This document shows, in pieces, positions 35,090-44,701 of a stretch of DNA of 64,000 bases. A program made the position numbers and the translations under genes. The stretch lies in contig JAKZZE010000004.1 in the NCBI GenBank assembly GCA_024220505.1, positions 1,550,001 to 1,614,000 of the forward strand, read 5' to 3'. The notes beneath the pieces are model-generated. The model searched no databases and was not told the DNA's origin. It saw only the letters and a list, made by a program, of their open reading frames with translations. Source of the DNA: Rhizopus arrhizus. Its lineage: Eukaryota; Mucoromycota; Mucoromycetes; Mucorales; Rhizopodaceae. The first letter of the stretch is position 1, and the number at the start of each line of letters is the position of its first letter.

Positions 35090-35430
35090 TGAAGTGTTTT
35101 AAGTATTCAAAAATAAGATAAAGAAGAATTAACGAGACCGAACAATAGTTCTAAAGTCGAATACTTTTATTAAAGAAAGATTTCAAGGCTATTTATATTA
35201 GTTGAGCAAGACCTGAGATTAGATGACAAAAATAGTTACGACCGATATGATTTGACATGTATAAGAAAAATTTTATAAACTGATGTTAATAATCAACTGT
35301 TGAGATGAAAGTGAAACTTGGCTGTTTAGGGCAGTGATAATTATCAGGTTCTATTCTTATTCAAACTCATTTGTAAAGATTTAGTCCAGAACGATAAGAC
35401 TGTATCTTATTGACATGTCAAAACATGACA
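35090..35430 (-). repeat. 3' LTR of Gypsy-1a
   Basis: 341 bp; on the coding strand TGTCATGTTTTGACA ... AACACTTCA. Confidence 0.95.
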
Positions 35431-38400
35431 TTGCCCCCTTCCAGGTTGTAACTATCTTTTCTGGAATTAATGTGACAAGTGAAAATATGTTTGTTTAAGT
35501 GAATGTCGAAAATGAGGTTTGAGATGTCAAGATGAGCTCTATTTGTTGTAAGAAATAGGTGCTTGGTAGGGTTAAGTCATATAACGTATAGTGGCTCTTT
35601 ATATAAACATATAAAGTATAGTGTTCAAGAATGGAACAAAGCATTTAGGCGATAATAAACCCTAAACAGGAATTTATTGCTAAAGTGATGTTTGTCTGTA
35701 AATGTGACTGCGTACAAATGTGCATATTGAAAAATATTAAGGCATGAGAAAAAAATTCATTTTTTTTACTATCCTTGTAAATATTTTATAATTGCGTAAT
35801 TTGCTGGTAACGTATATGTATAGTTAATGAAAGTTGGTGGAAGAAGGTCAATGTATTAACGTCTGTTTCTTTTAGAGTTAGTTACACTGCGATGCACGTT
35901 TTTTCTTTTCTTAGTCGTATCTTTTTTAGGAACAAGTTGAACCTCGCGCGCTGGTTCTTGTTCACTTAGACGTGACCAATATTTTTGGATCGGTCTGTAA
36001 TCATGGAAATGACTAGCCGGTTCCCAAGTGTCATCTTCTTCTCCATAACCTTTCCATCGAACTTTATATAAGTAATTACCCGGTGATCCCTTATGGTGTA
36101 GAACTGCCTCAACATCGTATGATTCAGATTGATCAGTATTGGATAAGGATACTTCCTGGGAAATAACCTTTATTTGCGATGGAGGTACATCTCTTGGTAA
36201 GAGTGCTCCAGTTGCATCAACCAACACATATGAACCACCTTGAGTTTTTCTTTTGACAGTATAATTACCAACGTAGAGGGGATCACTTTTTGCAACACGG
36301 TTTACATTCTTGAGCGTGACTTGACTACCAGTGGGGATATCGGTTAGAATTCTGTGAGTTTGGTTGAACTTGTCTCGAGAAGCAGCTTGTGAAGTTTTTA
36401 TTTTTTCACGAATAGCCGGTAAGACAGTGTCATTAAACTCGTTAATTCTAGTTTCTAACTGTTTCATCGTTTCAGGCGATTTAGTTTTGTCCAGCACGTT
36501 ATTATAATCCTTGTTTTCATTGGGACGTCTTGCAAACATCAATGAGAAAGGTCTAGTGCCGTGTAAAGCTGTATGCGTATTGTTGAGGGCTTCTTGGGTA
36601 CTGTCAACATACAAGTCCCAATCCTCAGTTCTGCCTTGTAATCTTTTGTGCAAAATATTTTTTGCTTTGCCAACCCATCGTTCGACTATACCGTTAGCTC
36701 GGGGATGATAAGCTGATATGAGACGATGATCAATACCGGATGATTCAACATATAGTCTGACGAGTTCATTGACATACTCAGTACCATTATCACTTTGGAT
36801 AATTTTTGGTCGACCGAAGAGCGATAAGATACTCCTTAATGCAAGTGCAATAGTGAGAGAGGATTTATCGGGCAAGGCTTTGAGTACACAATATCGTGTA
36901 AAGACGTCTACTACCAGAAGGATGTATTGATTACCTTGTACTGAAGTAGGGAAAGGTCCGGCTGTGTCGATACAGATGTGATCCCAAGGTGCATCAGCAT
37001 AGATTGAGGTCAAGGGATTGTATCCGTGCTTTGCGATATTGAATTTTTGGCAATCAGGACAACTACGTATTATTTCAAGTGCATCTTCCTTGAGCTTTGT
37101 CCAGTGAATACCATCACTATGTAAAGCTGTTACGATTGCTTGAGCTCCACGGTGTCCCTCTAAATGTGTATCCATGAGTAGCTTTTGTCTGTCTTCTGGT
37201 GCTGGGGTCATCAAGTCAGCAGGCATCATCATTCTGGATGTAAGAATTGATCCGTTAGAATTGATAATTTGGGAAGTGACAATTGTTTTGATGGTTTTAT
37301 TATCCCCCTCCAGCGTTTTTTCAGGTTCAAAAAGACGCGACAAAGCATCTGGTAGAATATTTTGAATACCAGGTCGATGGATGATTTTGAAGTTATAATC
37401 CAGTATAGTGTCCAGCCAATTGATCATCATAGCGTTAGCTACAGGCTGAGTGTGGAGATAAGTCAAGGCCTTGTGATCGGTGTATAAGGTGAACGGATTA
37501 CCCCACAAAAATGGATGAAACTTCTTTAGTGCAAATATCACTGCTAATAGCTCACGTTTAGTAGTAGAATAATTCTTTTCAGATGTAGAAAGTGAGCGTG
37601 CCATGAAACCGATATATCGTGTCTCATTTTTGATAACTTGGTAAAGAACAGCACCAATTGAATAGTTACTAGCATCAGTAGCAACATAAAAAGGTTGTTC
37701 TAGATCTGGATGATGAAGAAGTGGCGCAGAAGACAATAATGCCTTGATCTTTTCAAAAGCTCTTTCTTGTTCAGATGTCCAAAGTTTATCAAGTTTACCT
37801 TCGAAACGTAATTTGTCCAAAGGTGCAGTGACTTCAGAAATATTTGGCAAGTATTTTCTAAAATAATTTACCAGTCCTAAAAAGCGTTGAATCTCTTTTC
37901 CAGATGAAGGTCTAGGCCAAGTCAAAGCGTTTGTAACTTTACGAGGATCGAGTCGAGACCCTTTGGCATCAACACAGAAACCAAGCAAGTAAACAGTAGA
38001 CTGCGCAAAATGACACTTGTCTGGGTTAAGGATCAAATTCACTTTAGTTAATCTCTGAATTATGTTTTGCACATGTGTGATGTGTTCCTCATAAGACTTG
38101 GAAAATATGATGATATCATCAACAAAAGCCTGTGCATAAGGTAAATCACGTAACACTATATTAATCACTCGTTGATAACGGGAAGCAATATGTTTCAAAC
38201 CAAATGGACAACCTCTAAATTGGTATTGTTGACCTTCAAAAGTGAATGTGGTCTTAATACGATCAGGCTCATAGATTTGGAATCGATGAAATGCTTGTCG
38301 AAGATCAAGAGTGGTAAAGATAGTTGATCCTTGTAATCGATCGAAAATTTCTTCAATCCTTGGAATAGGATGTCTATCATTTGACACAAGAATAGAATTT

Positions 38401-39045
38401 AATAAGCGAGGATCAAGACAGGGTCGATGTCCTGTGAGATTACCAAGCAAGTCTTTCTTAGGTGCCAATGTTAAAGGAGAATTCCAATCTGAATTAGGTG
38501 ATGCACGTTCAATAACTTCATCCTTTAACCAAGTGTCAATACATTCACGCATGATTGGTAGTAATTTAAAAGGAGTACGATATGGTGCACGGTAAGCAGT
38601 TTTTCCTTTAACAGTTTCTAAACGTATAACTGACTCTGGTACAGTACAGAATGAATTCTTGGGTATTAAGGCATTTTGATCAACAAATGGTTTAACAGCA
38701 TTATGAAAATGAGCTTGTTGCTCAGGTGTACCGAAAGGAGCTTTGTTAGGTTCAGGTGTATCATCCGTAATCTCTTTGTCAATAACTGGTGCAAGATTAG
38801 GATGTCTGATAGCTAAGTTGGTAACAAGAATGTTTAACTTGTGCATCAGATCTAATCCTATTACAACTTCAGTATCCAAGGAAAGAGGAAGGACTTCAAA
38901 AGAATGGGATGTATGAATAAGATTTTTATCATTATCACCGTAAATAACACTTAATGGAAATTTGGTTGTACCGAAACGTTTACTGACATTATCACTTGTA
39001 GCAAGTATAACGGAACCAGATACATTTCTATCAACTGCAATATTA

Positions 39046-39255
39046 CAGTGGCCAGCAAAACCGTTCGCACAAAACGCATTTTTTTCTTTCTGCGCCTTTT
39101 ACGACATATTACTCTTACTAAATGCTACCTATAATACATATTGCCTAAAATTACAACCACTTGGCGTTCTGATGACGTATGATATGTCGCCCTACGCGCA
39201 CCCTAACCAGTACTACGGACAATTAAAACTCAAAGGTACATTCGAACGGTTTTGC
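39046..39255 (+). repeat. left TIR of the Tc1 element
   Basis: Starts CAGTGGCCAGCAAAACCG and ends CGAACGGTTTTGC; pairs with 40506-40715 with only one or two differences seen. Confidence 0.93.
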
Positions 39256-39431
39256 AGCCACGTTTTAGGAGTTGGTCGATTGCGATAAACGCAGTCACTG
39301 CGCTCTCCAATCCTTCCAGAACTTTCGCTGCTTACTAATTCATCACTGCGCATTATTTTTCTACTTTTTTTCTTTTGTCATTCATACATTCTCATTTCGA
39401 CATCTCGACATCTACCAAGTAATTACTTAAC

Positions 39432-40463
39432 ATGCAACCATTGACACAAGATCGCAAGAACACAATTGAGCTTTACCTTCGTCAAGGCTTTTCTTATCAC
39501 AAAATTGCAAAGATAGTCAAAGTATCGTCATCTACTGTTCATAAGGTTCGCTTAGAATTAGGTTTGCCTGCTAGAAATGACAAGGGTGGCAGACCAAAAG
39601 CGCTCACTAAGCGGGAACAGCAGCATCTCGTTCGCGCTATAACAGCAGATGGACTCGAAAACGCTGTACAAGCACAGCAGTCGTTGGAGCAGAACCTGGG
39701 CAAGTCAGTTTCTGTAGATACTGTACGTAGGGCATTAAAAGATGCTGGTTTGGTCTCATTCGTCAAGCCAAAGAAACCTTTAATTAATGAAAGAAATAGA
39801 ATGAGGAGGCTCCAATGGGCACGTCAGCACATTGACTGGACAGTAAACGATTGGATGAACGTCATATGGTCTGACGAAACCAAAATCAACCGTTTTGGAT
39901 CCGACGGAAAGTCTTATGCATGGAAAGTGCCAGGCAAACCGTTAAAAAAGCATCAGGTTCGTGAGACAGTGAAGCATGGAGGAGGTTGTATAATGGTATG
40001 GAGCTGTATTAGCTGGTATGGCCCAGGCTATATTGTGGATGTGGGCAAGTGCATGACAAAGGACGTCTATTTGGAGGCTTTACAAGATGATTTGATGAAG
40101 TCTTTGGCTTGGTATATGGAAGAAAGTGGAAAATCTACCAACCAATTCATCTTTATGCAGGACAACGACCCCAAACATACAGCAAAAGTCGTATCAAAAT
40201 GGCTAAATGAGCAAGAGTTTCATGTAATGGAATGGCCACCACAATCACCGGACTTAAACCCAATCGAAAACATGTGGCAATTACTTAAGAGTCGGCTGTT
40301 TAGAAACTATGACTCTCCTCCATGTGGTATGCATGAGCTATGGGACCGTATAGGACACACTTGGTACCAAATCACTGCTGAAGAATGCCAAAAGTTTATT
40401 AAAAGTATGCCAGAGCGATGCCGTGCAGTTATTGAGGCTGATGGGCTTTATATTGGATATTAA
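39432..40463 (+). CDS. Tc1-type transposase (DD34E)
   Basis: 343 codons from ATG 39432, inside the TIRs. The N-terminal part is a paired helix-turn-helix DNA-binding region (FSYHKIAKIVKVSSSTVHKVR, and SVSVDTVRRALKDAGL) with a GRPK hinge. The catalytic triad is D in VIWSDETKINRF (about residue 148), D in FMQDNDPKHTA (about 246), and E in SPDLNPIENMW, with 34 residues between the second D and E. Length and motif order are those of Tc1 transposases, which cut at TIR ends and insert at TA. There is no stop or frameshift, so this copy could be active. Long TIRs with two motifs each fit transposases that bind several sites per end. Confidence 0.95.
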   Translation: MQPLTQDRKNTIELYLRQGFSYHKIAKIVKVSSSTVHKVRLELGLPARNDKGGRPKALTKREQQHLVRAITADGLENAVQAQQSLEQNLGKSVSVDTVRRALKDAGLVSFVKPKKPLINERNRMRRLQWARQHIDWTVNDWMNVIWSDETKINRFGSDGKSYAWKVPGKPLKKHQVRETVKHGGGCIMVWSCISWYGPGYIVDVGKCMTKDVYLEALQDDLMKSLAWYMEESGKSTNQFIFMQDNDPKHTAKVVSKWLNEQEFHVMEWPPQSPDLNPIENMWQLLKSRLFRNYDSPPCGMHELWDRIGHTWYQITAEECQKFIKSMPERCRAVIEADGLYIGY

Positions 40464-40505
40464 ATAAACTTATTTTAACACATTTTGATTTCGAAACATA
40501 CGGCC

Positions 40506-40715
40506 GCAAAACCGTTCGAATGTACCTTTGAGTTTTAATTGTCCGTAGTACTGGTTAGGGTGCGCGTAGGGCGACATATCATACGTCATCAGAACGCCAA
40601 GTGGTTGTACTTTTAGGCAATATGTATTATAGGTAGCATTTAGTAAGAGTAATATGTCGTAAAAGGCGCAGAAAGAAAAAAATGCGTTTTGTGCGAACGG
40701 TTTTGCTGGCCACTG
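40506..40715 (-). repeat. right TIR of the Tc1 element
   Basis: Inverted copy of 39046-39255; ends GCTGGCCACTG followed by TA. Confidence 0.93.
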
Positions 40716-42436
40716 TATATTTATTAACAAAATTTGTGTCTATCGAGCTAAAAGAAGAACCACTATCAACTAGGGCCATAGTGTTCACATTTTCTATAGT
40801 GATAGGTACAATTAAAGAATGGTTAGTACTTTTAAATACTTCATTCTGTTTTGTTAATTTCTTACAATCATAGTTAACTGGATAACCCTCGTCATCTACG
40901 TCCATCAAGTTGCTATCACCACTAGACACCTTGGAAGATGCCTGTTGTGGTCTAGCTTGAGGAGTGATGGTGAGGCTGGGCTTGTTACCATTGGATCTTG
41001 ATGTATCCAAGCGAACAGAACGGATGGCCTTAGTTGGGCCGTGATAGGGCTTGTCTCGTGGACAGTTAGCCGCATGTTCCCTGGACCATGGAACATTACC
41101 AGAACAACGATAACACCTTTTAGCAACAGATACAAAAGACATTGATGAATTATTTGTAGTGGAGGAAGGGTTCACCAACGGAGGGCTTCTGTTCAACAAA
41201 TCCTTGTACTTGTTGCACTTGTCTGTAGGGTGATTGGCCGGGCCATGGATAGCACAATGGAATTTGTTTTTGATGTTGCTAGGAGAAGAGGACTTCTTAG
41301 TTATACCCTGTAAGTTGCTCAACAAATGTGAGTTCCTAGGGTTGTACTTAGATGCCTCTGTTCCATTTGGTGAGAGAGACAAAGATGAAGACTTGACGGG
41401 GACAGAAGCTTGTCGAGGTGGTGGGTTAACCTCGGAACACAAGTTGGATGACAATACCATCCTGGCTTTGGCAGCGACTTTTGCGACAGAGTCTTGCTGA
41501 TCTCTTCCTAGGTTCAACAAGGAGCGAGAGACCTCTTGACGCAAAAATGCTGGTAAAGCTCGCTTGTATATGGTGGCAGTCTTGATGTCATCGTCCCACT
41601 TGGCTGCTCTGCGGATTCTTTGGAATCGATCAGTGAAGGCTTCTATGGATTCTGCTGCGGCCATTTTAAGAGATAACAGCTGATCCATATACTCTAACTC
41701 TTGAGCTACGTCCTGTGCAGCGTATGTCTTGACTATGATCTTTCTGACTTCAGACCAAACCAAGTTGCGACCTTTGAGCACTTCATTGAACCAAGATCGC
41801 TGATCTCTGTTCATTTTGATAGGAACCAAACGAGACCAGCTAGAATCTACGGATAGACCATTTGATTCAACGATCAGAGCAAAGGTGTCAAGTAAATCTT
41901 CTACTGAATCATGTGCTTCAGCTTCTTTCCTCCAAATATTACCCTGCCACTGCCAGGTTGGAAGGTCAGGTGGGATGACATGAGCAGAGCGAGGGTGAGA
42001 AACATTTGTAGCGTGGCCAGGACCAAGGATTATATCACCTGTAGGCATGGGAGGTGAGACGCAAAAAGCCTGTGCTTCGTCCAAGAACATGATACAGTTT
42101 TTTATGCTGACTGCTTGTTCTTGTAATTTTGAGAGCTGTTCTTGTGAGGCGCCAGATACCACAGCCCTAGCAATTTGCTGTCTAAGATCTTCTAAATGAA
42201 CCCTCAAACCCATAACAGCATCAACGGGTTTATCATCGTTTGATACCAAACTTGTTGCCATAAGAGATGGTGTTTCTTCCACATTGGCCATTTCAGTATC
42301 TTCGATCACTTTTGATGCCTCCTCTATGTTTGTTCTAAACACATCAGTTTCACCATGAGCGAAAGTATTAGGAGTTTGATCTTCGTTAGCCATATTTGAT
42401 TTTTGTGATTGGGAGTTCAGAATTCGTTAAAAAAAA

Positions 42437-42777
42437 TGAAGTGTTTTAAGTATTCAAAAATAAGATAAAGAAGAATTAACGAGACCGAACAATAGTTCTA
42501 AAGTCGAATACTTTTATTAAAGAAAGATTTCAAGGCTATTTATATTAGTTGAGCAAGACCTGAGATTAGATGACAAAAATAGTTACGACCGATATGATTT
42601 GACATGTATAAGAAAAATTTTATAAACTGATGTTAATAATCAACTGTTGAGATGAAAGTGAAACTTGGCTGTTTAGGGCAGTGATAATTATCAGGTTCTA
42701 TTCTTATTCAAACTCATTTGTAAAGATTTAGTCCAGAACGATAAGACTGTATCTTATTGACATGTCAAAACATGACA
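42437..42777 (-). repeat. 5' LTR of Gypsy-1a
   Basis: 341 bp, same as the 3' LTR by eye. The sequence internal to it is a T run followed by AACGAATTCTGAAC on the coding strand; there is no TGG primer site. Confidence 0.95.
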
Positions 42778-42960
42778 GCAAGTGACAAGGCAAAGAGGCA
42801 AAGAACTGGAAATAGCAGCATCCAATTTCTTCCTCGTATACAAAGAAAATGCTCGTTGCCTGTTCCTGACTTCATCAAAAAAGAAAATATAACTGAAGAG
42901 AGTATCGCTTGGGCTTTTGGTGGTGAAATAGAGTTGGATGAAATCAACTTGCTGCTTTAA

Positions 42961-44097
42961 AAAAAAAAAAAAAAAACTTGTGAAATAAATAAAACAAAAA
43001 AAAAATGAAAGCGGTGTTTAGATCTTTAAATTTAATTTTTTTTTTTTTACCTTTGTTTCATTCTAGATTTGGTTACAGATAAAATCAGTTTGCCGTTTGT
43101 ATTGTGGTCTTTGAATCTTATTTTAGATTTCTGTTTGATGCTTTCCACCTTCGTCATATTTGGTCCACTTTTATTTAATGAAAAAATTTCTAAAGTACTT
43201 TTTTTTTAAAACCCAAATTTAAAACACTCCTTTTTTTTATTCAAGTTTAAACAATACATTGAATGGAGATTCCTTTTGTAATGTCAATGCTGGGAGTGTA
43301 ATTTTTTTTTTTTTACAATTTCAACATTGCAACTTTTTTTTTTTTTTTTTTCAAAAGTACTCAGTAACAATATACTTTTTCTCTTGTTTTTTAACCTTTT
43401 CATAGAAATCTCAAGACGTGTAGCATAATAGACATTCATTCCGTTGCCACCTTTTTTTTCTTTACTCTCAAAAAATAAAAATGATTATCAAAAATACTCT
43501 GTCTTTTTTATGCCGTGATCTTACTATTTAAAACATATCTTTTTCAGCTTTAAAACAAGTTTAACTTCTTTAGAGCCAAAAGAATCCTTCTTTTTTTATA
43601 TATTTTATTCAATCTTTTAAATTTTCTACTATATTCACATTCTTTTTTTTTGTTCTAATTTATAAACACATACTTTTATACTTATTATTATAGCGATATT
43701 ATGCACTTATATAAGAGTTTCATCCCTCTTATTCATATGTACCTCTTTACTCTTTCTTTTTTTTTTTTTTTTCTTTTGTTCATTAGTAACCAAAATAAAT
43801 CTCCTTTTGTATTAAACAAAGTTTTTTTTTTTGTAAAATACGACATGAGAGCCGAAGAATGCTTGAAAAGAAAACGCCACGACTCAATCACTTGGATTTC
43901 CGAGTTTGTAGGCCAATAGAACTGTGTTTTCGATCTTTGTTGAAGTTAAAAAATATTGCACTGAAGTTGAAAAAACATAGTCTTCCCAATTTGTAATCTT
44001 GTATGGCATCATGTAGCACAGCAGAAAATTATTTATTTTTTTAAAAAATACAATGTCTTTTTATTCAACAAACATATTATATACTTTTGATTATTTT
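42961..44097 (+). other. 3' noncoding part of element B
   Basis: AT-rich with many T runs; aligns in patches with 22190-23060 of element A. No gene recognised. Confidence 0.55.
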
Positions 44098-44305
44098 TAT
44101 AGATTTACAATCTATTTTTTTCAAGCTTTTTTCTGATATAAAAATCAGCTTTCTAACATTTAAATCCGAGTTCTCACTCATTTAATAGAATTACCACTAT
44201 CAAAAAAGATCAACTTTATCAACTTGGATAACGGTGATTGGGTGCAGTGCCGAACCGAGTTGAGTTTATCGCCCACGATTACCAGTCACCTGTCAAGAGC
44301 AAGAT

Positions 44306-44388
44306 CCGGCCTTAGCTCAGTTGGTAGAGCGGAAGACTGTAGTTAATCTGTCATCTTTAGGTCACTAGTTCGAATCTGGTAGGCCGGA
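44306..44388 (+). tRNA. tRNA-Tyr (GTA) with 10-nt intron
   Basis: Acceptor CCGGCCT pairs with AGGCCGG (44381-44387), discriminator A at 44388. D arm GCTC/GAGC, T arm ACTAG-TTCGAAT-CTGGT. Anticodon GTA is at 44339-44341 in the loop CTGTAG. The intron TTAATCTGTC (44343-44352) sits after position 37, the canonical place and usual feature of eukaryotic tRNA-Tyr. Mature length 73 nt. Box A (TAGCTCAGTTGG) and box B (GTTCGAATC) are present. Element B ends 56 bp upstream. Confidence 0.97.
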
Positions 44389-44520
44389 ACAATCTTCTTC
44401 CGAAGCAATCAATTTTTTGTTGCTAGTGTAAAAATGCGGACTTTGATTTTTGACCCGAAGATACATTGTAATACAACAATGCAGCAAACTTTTGCACCAT
44501 TTGACTTTTCTCTCTCCAAC
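44389..44520. other. host DNA between tRNA-Tyr and the next transposon
   Basis: About 130 bp. No obvious T-run terminator directly after the tRNA; the first T tract is ATTTTTTG at about 44411. Nothing else seen. Confidence 0.5.
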
Positions 44521-44701
44521 TACACCTTTTCCGGAAATTTTTCGTAAACTTCTGACAAAAAAATTCGTGAACAAAAAAAATAAAAAATCAAACAACAGCA
44601 AAATAAAAATTTAAACACAGACAAAATAAAATTTCAAGTAGATTTTATTTTTTAATTCGTACATTTCCTAGTGTACCAAATTTACGAAATGTGTTCAGTG
44701 T

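Larger units (their letters stand above)
39046..40715 (+). mobile_element. intact Tc1/mariner element with 210-bp TIRs
   Basis: 1,670 bp, flanked by TA (39044-39045 and 40716-40717). The uninterrupted site in Gypsy-1b reads GCAATATTATATTTATT, so the target was a single TA. Inverted repeats are 39046-39255 and 40506-40715. Within each repeat the outer motif GCAAAACCGTTCG recurs inverted at the inner end (CGAACGGTTTTGC), so each arm has two opposed motif copies. The transposase is intact. Probably recent. Confidence 0.96.
35856..42393 (-). pseudogene. Gypsy-1a Gag-Pol, split by a Tc1 element
   Basis: The ATG is at 42393 (MANEDQTPNT). Gag has CAIHGPANHPTDKC and CYRCSGNVPWSREHAANC; protease LVDSGSS (about residue 540). 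At 40716 the frame enters the Tc1 element and resumes at 39043. The rest carries RT (TLDLRQAFHRF, AFVDDIIIFS), RNase H (YVATDASNYS), integrase (HHCC, IDTAGPF, SDNGTEY, GIVERW) and a chromodomain (YKVRWKGYGEEDDTWEP); stop at 35856. Leaving out the insertion with one TA, the coding length is 4,866 nt, an exact multiple of three (1,621 residues), so no other frameshift is present. Confidence 0.92.
35090..42777 (-). mobile_element. Gypsy-1a: Ty3/gypsy chromovirus, TSD GCAAG
   Basis: 341-bp LTRs at 42437-42777 (5') and 35090-35430 (3'), identical by eye. GCAAG flanks both sides (35085-35089 and 42778-42782). The purine tract before the 3' LTR reads GGAAGGGGGCAA on the coding strand. The only lesion in the polyprotein is the Tc1 element at 39046-40715. 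It is inserted antisense in exon 4 of the element B gene. Confidence 0.96.
33928..42960 (+). pseudogene. unrecognised 4-exon gene, last exon split by Gypsy-1a
   Basis: Exons: 33928-34332, 34393-34671, 34722-34994, 35049-35089, then 42783-42960 after the retroelement and its repeated GCAAG. Introns are 60, 50 and 54 nt with GTAAG donors and AG acceptors. Exons are 405, 279, 273 and 41+178 nt, a multiple of three, giving 391 codons, so the insertion is the only break. Visible parts: an N-terminus rich in N, P and A; a coiled coil (YMELRKENDGLKEMLRKEQEEK, about 80-125); a basic stretch (RKRKAAKVTRRSAKTRARKA); an acidic MSEEEDMY; a VPKYRSPACTEFF block; and KAKRQR as a possible nuclear signal. I do not know the family. 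A DNA-binding or accessory protein of the TIR element is inference. The first residues recur as a remnant in element A. Confidence 0.75.
32696..44249 (+). mobile_element. element B: CACTG-TIR unit (about 3.9 kb plus Gypsy-1a)
   Basis: Starts CACTGCACATAATTG and ends GATTGGGTGCAGTG; CCG lies directly outside both ends (32693-32695 and 44250-44252), as a 3-bp target duplication would. Without Gypsy-1a it is about 3.86 kb. Order: 5' repeat-rich region, antisense splice-like cassette (33282-33760), a four-exon gene (33928 onward), 3' AT-rich region, and a right end shared with element X. CACTG ends with a 3-bp duplication resemble EnSpm/CACTA elements, but no transposase is encoded, so it would be nonautonomous, or of an unrecognised type. 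Confidence 0.7.
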
